A stretch of DNA of 64,000 bases from NCBI RefSeq assembly GCF_040958095.1, contig NC_091175.1, positions 23,048,679 through 23,112,678 of the forward strand, read 5' to 3'. The stretch comes from Procambarus clarkii. Taxonomy: Eukaryota; Arthropoda; Malacostraca; Decapoda; Cambaridae. The notes under the pieces are model-generated. The model did not search any database and was not told where the DNA came from. It saw nothing but the letters and a program-made list of their open reading frames with translations. Shown here piece after piece: positions 55,601 to 64,000 of this stretch. The position numbers and the translations under genes are program-made. Each line of letters starts with the position of its first letter. The first letter of the stretch is position 1.

Positions 55601-57527
55601 TTACAACTTTTTATACCGAAAATATACCAATTACTGAAATTAGCGATGGGTCACATTTTGCACAAACCCCCCCTGCAGTTTTCAAAATATCCCAAACATT
55701 CCAAATTCGAAGCCTGGGTCATATTTTGGAGCTAAACTCTAACTCTTTGCACGTATACGCAGTGTGGAATTACGATTTTTTATTCCGATAATATGCCAAT
55801 TACTGAAAGCGGGAAAGGGTCACATTTTGCCCAAACCCCCTTGTATTTTTCAAAATATCTCAAACATCCCAAATTCGACGCTTGAGTCATATTTTGGAGT
55901 CAAATTCTAACTCTCAGCATGTATTCGCAGTTTGAAATTCCGGCTTTCTATACCAAAAATATGCCAATTACTTAAAGCGGCGATGGGTCAAATTTTGCCC
56001 AAACCCTCCTATGCAGTTTTCAAAATGTCCCAAATATCCCAAATTCGACGCCTGAGCCAATCTTTTTAGCCAAATTCTGGCTCTCTGCACGTATTCGCAG
56101 TTTGAAATTACGACTTTTTATACCGAAAATATGCCAATTAATGAAAGCGGCGATGGGTCAAATTTTGCTGAAACCCCCCTGCAGTTTTTAAAATATCCTA
56201 AACATTCCAAATTCGACGCCTGAGCCATATTTTGGAGACAAGTTCTAGCTCACTGCACGTATTCGCATTGTGAAATTACGACTTTTTATACAGAAAATAT
56301 GTCAATTATTGAAAGCAGCAATAAGTCACATTTTGCCCAAACCCCTCTGCAATTTTCAAAATATCCAAAACATCTCAAATTCGACGCCTGAGCAATATTT
56401 TGAAACCAAATTCTAAGTCTTTGCACGTATTCGCAGTTTGAAATAACGACGTTTTATACCGAAAATATGCCAATTACTGAAAGCAGCGAAGGGTCACACT
56501 TTGCCCAAACCCCCTTGCAGTTTTCAAAATATCCCAATCATCCCAAATTCGACGCCTGAGCCATATTTTCGAGTCAAATTCTGGCACTCTGCAAGTATTC
56601 GCAGTTTGAAATTACAACATGTTATACCGAAAGTATGCCAATTACTGAAAGCGGCGATGGGTCAAATTTTGCCCAAACCTCCCTGCAGTTTTCAAAATAT
56701 TTCAAACATCCCAAATTCGACGCTTGAGCCATATATTGGAGCCAGATTCTGGCTCTCTGCACGTAATCGCAAATTGAAATAACGACTTTTATACCGAAAA
56801 TATGCTAATTACTGACAGCAGCGACGGTTCACATTTTGCCAAATCCCCCCCTGCAGTTTTCAAAATATCCTAAACATCCCAAATTTGATACCTGATCCCT
56901 ATTTTGGAGCCAAATTCTGGCTCTAAGCGCGTATTCGCAGTTTGAAATTACGACTTTTTATACCTAAAACGTGTCAATTACTGAAAGCGGTGATTGGTCA
57001 CATTTTGCCCAATTCCCCCTTGCAGTTTTCAAAGTTTCCCAAACATTCCAAACTCAACATCTGAAGCATATTTTGGAGCCAAGTTCTGGCTCTTTGCACG
57101 TATTCGCAGTGTGAAATTACGACTTTTTATAACGAAAATATGCCAATTATTGAAAGCAGCGATAAGTCACATTTTGCCCAAACCCCTCTGCAGTTCTCAA
57201 AATATCTAAACCATCTCAAATTCGACACCTGAGCAATATTTTGGAGCCAAATTCTGGCTCTCTCCACGTATTTGCAGATGGAAATTACGACTTTTTATAC
57301 CGAAAATATGCCAAGTACTGAGAGCGACGATAGGTCACATTTTGCCCAAACCCCCCTGCACTTTTCAAAATTTCGCGTAGATCTAAAATTCGACGCATGT
57401 GTCATGTTTTGGAGCCAAATTCTTAATCTCTGCACGTATACGCAGCTTGACAATACGATAATTTATACCGAAAATATGCAAATTATTGAAACTAGCGATG
57501 GGTCACATTTTGCTCAAACAACCCTGC

Positions 57528-60500
57528 AGTTTTCAAAATATCTCAAACATCCCAAATTCGACGCCTATGCCATATTTTGGAGCCTAATTCTGGCTCTAAG
57601 CTCGTATTTGCAGTTTGAAATTACGATTTTTTATACCGAAATTATGCCAATTACTAAAAGCGTCGATGTGTCACATTTTGCCCAAACCCCTTTGCAGTTT
57701 TCAAAAAATCCCAAACATTAAACTCGACACATGAGTCATATTTTGGAGCCAAGTTCTGGCTCACTGCATGTATTCGCAGTGTGAAATTGAAACTTTTTTA
57801 TAACGAAAATATGCAAATTACTGAAAGCGGCGATGAGTCACATTTTGCCCAAACCCCTTTGCAGTTTTCAAAAAATCCCAAACATTAAACTCGAACCCTG
57901 AGCAATATTTTGGAGCCAAATTCTGGCTCTCTCCACGTATTCGCAGTTTTAAATTATAACTTTTTATACCGAAAATATGTCAATTACTGAAAGCGGCTAT
58001 GGGTCACCTTTCGCCCAAACCCCCTTGTATTTTTCAAAATATCTCAAACATCCCAAATTCGACGCCTGAGCCATATTTTGGAGCCAAATTCTGGCTCTAA
58101 GCTCGTATTCGCAGTGTGAAATTACTACTTTTTATACGGAAAATTTTCGAATTACTGAAAGCGTCGATGGGTCGCATTTTGCCCAAACACCCCTGCAGTT
58201 TTCAAAATATCTCAAACATTCCAAATTCGACGCCTGAGCCATATTTTGGAGACAAGTTCTAGCTCACTGCACGTATTCGCAAATTGAAATTACGACTTTT
58301 TATACCGAAAATATGCCAGTTATTGAAAGCAGCGATAAGTCACATTTTGCCCAAACTCTCTGCAGTTTTCAAAATATCCAAAACATCTCAAATTCGACGC
58401 CTGAGCAATATTTTGGAGTCAAATTCTAGCTCTCTCCACGTATTCGCAGTTTGAAATTACGAATTTTATACCGAAAATATGACAATTACTGGAAGAAGCG
58501 ATTGGTCCCATTTTGCCCAAACCCCTTTGCAGTTTTCAAAATATCCCAAACATCCTTAATTCGAAGCGTGGGCCATATATTTGAGCCAAATTATTGCTCT
58601 CTTCACGTATTTTCAGTGTGATATTACGACTTTTTATACCGAAAATATGTCAATTACGGAAAGCTGCGATGGGTCACAATTTGCTCAAACCCCCCTGCAA
58701 TTTCCAAAGTAGCCCAAAAATCCCAAATTGGACGCCTGAGCCATATTTTGGAATCAAATTCTGGCTCTCTTCACGTATTCACAGTTTGAAATTACGGCCT
58801 TTTTTACCGAAAATATGCCAATTATTGAAAGCGGCGATGAGTCACATTCCCTCATTCCCACCCCCCCCCCCTTGCAATGTTCAAAATATCCCAAACATCC
58901 CTAATTTGACGCCTGAGCCATATGTTGGAGCCAAATTCTGGGTCTCTGCACGTATTCTCAGTTTAAAATTATGACGTTTTATACCGAAAATATGCCAATT
59001 ACTGAAAGCGGCAATGTGTTACATTTTGCGCTAACCCCCTTGCAGTTTTCAAAATATCGGAAACATTCCAAACTCGACACTTGAGCCATATTTTCGAGCA
59101 AGGTTCTGATTCACTGCACGTATTCGCAGTTTGAAATTACGTATTTTTATACCGAAAATATGCCAATTACTGAAAACGGCGATGGATCACATTTTGCCCA
59201 ACCCCCCCCCCTGCAGTTTTCAAAATATCCCAAACATCCCAAATTCGGAGCCTGAGCCAATTTAGGAGCCAAATTCTAAGTTTTTGCAATTATTCGCAGT
59301 TTGAAATTACGACTTTTTATACCGAAAATATGTCAAGTACTGTGAGCGACGATAGGTCACATTTTGCTCAAAACCCAAGCACTTTTAAAAATATATCGGG
59401 AAGATCCCAAATTCGACGCCTGTGTCTTATTTTGGAGCCAAATTCTGGCTCTCTGCACGTATTCGCAGTTTGAAATTACTATAATTTATACCGAAAATCT
59501 GCAAATTACTGAAACAGGAGATAGGTCACAATTTGCTCAAACCCTCTTGCAGTTTTCAAAATATCCCAAACATCCCAAATTTGACGCCTGAGCCATATAT
59601 TGGAGCCAAATTATGGCTCTCTGCATGTATTCTCAGTGTGAAATTACGACTTTTTATACTGAAAATATACTAATTACTAAAAGCAGCGATGAGTCACATT
59701 TTGCCCAAAACCCACCTGCAGTTTTCAAATTATCCGAAACAACCCAAATTTGACGCCTGAGCCATTTATTGGAGCAAAATTCTGGCACTCTGCACGTATT
59801 CGCAGTTTAAAATTACGACTTTTTATACCGAAAATATGCTAATTACTGACTGCAGCGATAAGTCACATTTTGCCTAATCCACCCTGCAGTTTTTAAAATA
59901 TCCCAAACATCCCAAATTTGAAACATGAACCATATTTTGGAGCTAAATTCTGGCTCTAAGCTCGTATTCGCAGTTTGAAATTACGACTTTTTTTTACCGA
60001 AAATATGCCAATTATGGAAAGCGGCGATGGGTCACATTTTGCCCAATCCCCCTTGCAGTTTTGAAAATATCCAAAACATCCCAAATTCGACGCATGAGTC
60101 ATATTTTGGAGCCAAGTTCTGTCTCTCTGCACGTATTCGCAGTTGGAAACTACGACTTTTTATAAAAACAATATGCCAATTACTGAGAGCGGCGATGGGT
60201 CACAATTTGCCCAAACCCCCTGCAGTTTTAAAATATCTCAAACATCGCAAATTCCACGCCTGAGCCATATTTTGGAGCCAAATTCTGGATCTCTGCACGT
60301 ATTCACAGTATGAAATTACGATTTTTATATCGAAAATATGCCAATTACTTAAAGCGTCGATGGGACTCATTTTGCCCAGACCTCTCTGCAGTTTTCAAAA
60401 TATCCCAAACATTCCAAATTCGACGCCTGAGACATATTTTGGACCCAAATTCTGGCTCTCTGCACATATTCGCAGTTTGAAATTACGACTTTTTATATCG

Positions 60501-61093
60501 AAAATATTTCAATTACTGAAAGAAGCGATGAGCCCCTTTTGCCCAAAACCGCTTTGCAGTTTTCAAAATATCTCAAACATCCCAAATTCGACGCCTGAGC
60601 CATATTTTGGAGCCTAATTCTGGCTCTAAGCTCGTATTTGCAGTTTGAAATTACGATTTTTTGTACCGAAATTATGCCAATTACTAAAAGCATCGATGTG
60701 TCACATTTTGCCCAAACCCCTTTGCAGTTTTCAAAAAATCCCAAACATTAAACTCGACACATGAGTCATATTTTGGAGCCAAGTTCTGGCTCACTGCATG
60801 TATTCGCAGTGTGAAATTGAAACTTTTTATAACGAAAATATGCAAATTACTGAAAGCGGCGATGAGTCACATTTTGCCCAAACCCCTTTGCAGTTCTCAA
60901 AAAATCCCAAACATTAAACTCGAACCCTGAGCAATATTTTGGAGCCAAATTCTGGCTCTCTCCACGTATTCGCAGTTTTAAATTATAACTTTTATACCGA
61001 AAATATGTCAATTACTGAAAGCGGCTATGGGTCACCTTTCGCCCAAACCCCCTTGTATTTTTCAAAATATCTCAAACATCCCAAATTCGACGC
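57528..61093 (+). repeat. Long duplicate of 49.1-52.7 kb (offset 8413 bp)
   Basis: CTTAATTCGAAG at 50142 and 58555, and GCGGCTATGG at 52608 and 61021, both give an offset of exactly 8413. The sequences are nearly identical for about 3.57 kb. Confidence 0.88.
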
Positions 61094-62354
61094 TTGAGTC
61101 ATATTTTGGAGTCAAATTCTAACTCTCTGCACGTATTCGCAGTTTGAAATTACGGCTTTTTATACCAAAAATTTGCCAAATACTTAAAGCCGAGATGGGT
61201 CAAATTTTGCCCAAAACCCCCCTACAATTTTCAAAATATCCCAAATATCCCAAATTCAACGCCTGAACCATATTTTTGAGCCAAATTCTGGCTCTCTGCA
61301 CGTATTCGCAGTTTGAAATTACGACTTTTTATACCGAAAATATGCAAATTACTTAAAGCGTCGATGGGACTCATTTTGCCCAGACCTCTCTGCAGTTTTC
61401 AAAATATCCCAAACATTCCAAATTCGACGCCTGAGACATATTTTGGACCCAAATTCTGGCTCTCTGCACATATTCGCAGTTTGAAATTACGACTTTTTAT
61501 ATCGAAAATATACCAATTACTGAAAGAAGCGATGAGCCCCTTTTGCCCAAAACCGCTTTGCAGTTTTCAAAATATCTCAAACATCCCAAATTCGACGCCT
61601 GAGCCATATTTTGGAGCCTAATTCTGGCTCTAAGCTCGTATTTGCAGTTTGAAATTACGATTTTTTGTACCGAAATTATGCCAATTACTAAAAGCATCGA
61701 TGTGTCACATTTTGCCCAAACCCCTTTGCAGTTTTCAAAAAATCCCAAACATTAAACTCGACACATGAGTCATATTTTGGAGCCAAGTTCTGGCTCACTG
61801 CATGTATTCGCAGTGTGAAATTGAAACTTTTTATAACGAAAATATGCAAATTACTGAAAGCGGCGATGAGTCACATTTTGCCCAAACCCCTTTGCAGTTC
61901 TCAAAAAATCCCAAACATTAAACTCGAACCCTGAGCAATATTTTGGAGCCAAATTCTGGCTCTCTCCACGTATTCGCAGTTTTAAATTATAACTTTTATA
62001 CCGAAAATATGTCAATTACTGAAAGCGGCTATGGGTCACCTTTCGCCCAAACCCCCTTGTATTTTTCAAAATATCTCAAACATCCCAAATTCGACGCTTG
62101 AGTCATATTTTGGAGTCAAATTCTAACTCTCTGCACGTATTCGCAGTTTGAAATTACGGCTTTTTATACCAAAAATATGCCAAATACTTAAAGTCGAGAT
62201 GGGTCAAATTTTGCCCAAAACCCCCCTACAATTTTCAAAATATCCCAAATATCCCAAATTCAACGCCTGAACCATATTTTTGAGCCAAATTCTGGCTCTC
62301 TGCACGTATTCGCAGTTTGAAATTACGAATTTTTATACCGAAAATATGCAAATT
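60347..62354 (+). repeat. Tandem duplication of a 1004-bp, six-monomer unit
   Basis: ACTTAAAGCGTCGATGGGAC at 60347 and 61351, and CCAAATTCGACGCTTGAGTC at 61081 and 62085, both give an offset of 1004. Confidence 0.88.
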
Positions 62355-64000
62355 ACTGAAAGCAGCCATGGGTCACATTTTGCACAACCCCCCCCCCCCT
62401 GCAGTTTTCAAAATATCCCAAACATCCCAAATTCGACACCTGAACAATATTTTGGAGCCAAATTCAGGCTCTCTGTACGTAATCGCAGTTTATAATTACG
62501 ACTTTTTTATGCCGAAAATATGCCAATTACTGAAAGCTACGATGGGTCACATTTTGCCGAAATCCCCCTGCAGTTTTGAAATAATCCCAAATATTCCAAA
62601 TTAAACGCCTGAGTCATATTTTGGAGACAAAATTTTGGCTCTCTGCACGTATTCGCAGTAGGAAATTACGACTTTTTATACCGAAAATATGCCAATTACT
62701 GAAAGCAACGATGGGTCTCATTTTGCCCAAACCCGCCTGCAGTTTTCAAAATATCCTAAACATTCCAAATTAGATGCCTGAGCCATATTTTGGAGACAAG
62801 TTCTAGCTCACTGCACGTATTCGCAGTGTGAAATTACGACTTTTTATACCGAGAATATGCCAATTATTGAAAGCAGCGATAAGTCACATTTTGCCCAAAC
62901 CCCCTTGCAGTTTTCAAAATATCCAAATCACCCCAAATTCGACGCCTAAGCCATATTTTCGAGTCAAATTCTGGCACTCTGCAAGTATTCGCAGTTTGAA
63001 ATTACAACTTGTTATACCGAAAGTATGCCAATTACTGAGAGCGGCGATGGGTCACATTTTGCCCAAACCCCCTTGCAGTTTTCAAAATATCCCAAACATT
63101 CCAAATTCGACCCAAGAGCCATATTTTGGAGCCAAGTTCTGGCTCACTTCACGTATTCGCAGTTTTAAATTATGACATTTTATACCGAAAATATGCCAAT
63201 TACTGAAAGAAGCGATGAGTCCCATTTTGCCCAAACCTTTTTGCAGTTTTCAAAATATCCCAAACATCCCAAATTCGACGCCTGAGCCGTATTTTGGAGC
63301 CAAATTCTGGCTCTAAGCTCGTATTCGCAGTTTGAAATTACGAATTTTTATACCGAAATTATGCCAATTACTGAAAGCGTGGATGGGTCACATTTTGCCC
63401 AAACCCATTTGCAGTTTTGAAAATATCCCAACCATCTTAAATCGACGCCTGAGCCATATTTTGGAGCCAAGTTCTGGCTCACTGCATGTATTCGCAGTGT
63501 GAAATTGAAACTTTTTATAACGAAAATATGCAAATTACTGAAAGCGGCGATGAGTCAAATTTTGCACAAACCCCCCTGCAGTTTTGAAAATATCCCAAAC
63601 ATCCCAAATTTGACGCCTGAGCCATATTTTGGAGCCAAATTATGGCTCTCTGCACATAATCACAGTGTGAAATTAGGACTTTTTTATACCGAAAATATGT
63701 CAATTACTGAAAGCGGCAATTGGTCAAATTTTGACCAAACCCCCCTGCAGTTTTCAGAATATCCCAACCATCTTAAATCGACGCCTGAGCAATATTTTGG
63801 AGCCAAATTCTGGCTCTCACCAAGTATTCGCGGTTTTAAATTACTACTTTTTATACCGAAAATATGTCAATTACTGAAAGCTGCGATGGGTCACATCTTC
63901 CTAAAAAAACCTGCAGTTTTCAAATTATCCAAACATTCCAAACTCGACACCTGAGCCATATTTTGGAGCCAAGTTCCAGCTCACTGCACGTATTCTCAGT
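62090..64000 (+). repeat. Duplicate of 53.0-54.9 kb (offset about 9080 bp), running off the window
   Basis: AGCAGCCATGGGTCACATTT at 53281 and 62361 is offset 9080. CTCACTGCACGTATTCTCAG at 54901 and 63980 is offset 9079. The copy is still matching at the last base of the window. Confidence 0.88.

Larger units (their letters stand above)
24469..64000 (+). repeat. Satellite DNA array, monomer about 168-170 bp, roughly 230 copies
   Basis: Each monomer contains GAGCCAAATTCTGGCTC, then CTGCACGTATTCGCAG, TTTTTATACCGAAAATATG, CCAATTACTGA, a variable C-run, CTGCAG (a PstI site) and TTTTCAAAATATCCCAAACA. Spacing of the GCAGTTTGAAATTAC word between neighbours measures 168, 169, 170, 173, 170, 168 and 168 bp at the places checked. 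Monomers diverge by point changes and small indels. No inserted transposon was seen in the array. It continues past the window end. Peptide frames up to about 159 codons appear because some frames of the monomer lack stops; they are not genes. Confidence 0.97.

Noticed and set aside
24792..63954. Many open frames of 60-159 codons with recurring FIPKICQLL, ILPKPPCSFQN and similar words
   Set aside because: They follow the 168-bp period of the satellite, occur in several frames, and stop at random indels. They are not a protein family.
24469..64000. Regularly spaced repeats resembling a giant CRISPR array
   Set aside because: The whole unit repeats, with no unique spacers, in a eukaryotic setting with introns and retrotransposons.

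Overview
This is eukaryotic, repeat-rich DNA. The introns, several retrotransposon families, (TTAGG)n-type repeats (the arthropod telomere unit), long (TA)n tracts and a decayed Penelope-like element point to an arthropod, most likely a decapod crustacean. The taxon is inferred from repeat content. There is no operon, CRISPR array, rRNA or functional tRNA.

Layout: (1) 1-16.4 kb holds one spliced minus-strand gene of six exons with canonical GT/AG junctions that join in frame (291 codons plus stop; ATG at 16421, stop at 181-183). It encodes a small Cys4 zinc-finger protein of UPF0547 (C16orf87) type with lysine-rich tails. Exons 4 and 5 look like a tandem duplication of a symmetric phase 1-1 cassette. 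(2) Introns 4 and 5 (about 7 kb each) are filled with mobile elements: CR1/L2-like LINE pieces, a tRNA-derived SINE that shares its tail with LINE tails, a decayed Tigger/pogo-like DNA transposon, and four copies of an inverted-repeat MITE with TTAGG-like cores, all set in (TA)n tracts. (3) 16.4-19.9 kb is upstream DNA with a LINE fragment, a palindromic element around TTAGG repeats, two convergent retroelement tails and two strong hairpins. (4) 19.9-23.7 kb is a Penelope-like element (RT plus GIY-YIG endonuclease) flanked by a 12-bp direct repeat. It is split by a 2.16-kb TG...CA insertion with a 4-bp target duplication, probably a solo LTR. (5) About 24.47 kb to the window end (39.5 kb) is one satellite array with a monomer of about 168-170 bp, roughly 230 monomers.

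The satellite has visible higher structure: two inverted blocks, a subfamily switch near 42.1 kb, and long internal duplications displaced by about 1004, 2177, 3030, 8413 and 9080 bp. All are close to whole multiples of 168, as unequal exchange would produce. Short open frames in the satellite and in the (TA)n tracts are artefacts of repeat periodicity. The only credible host gene is the zinc-finger gene. The other coding remnants belong to mobile elements and nearly all carry frameshifts or stops.
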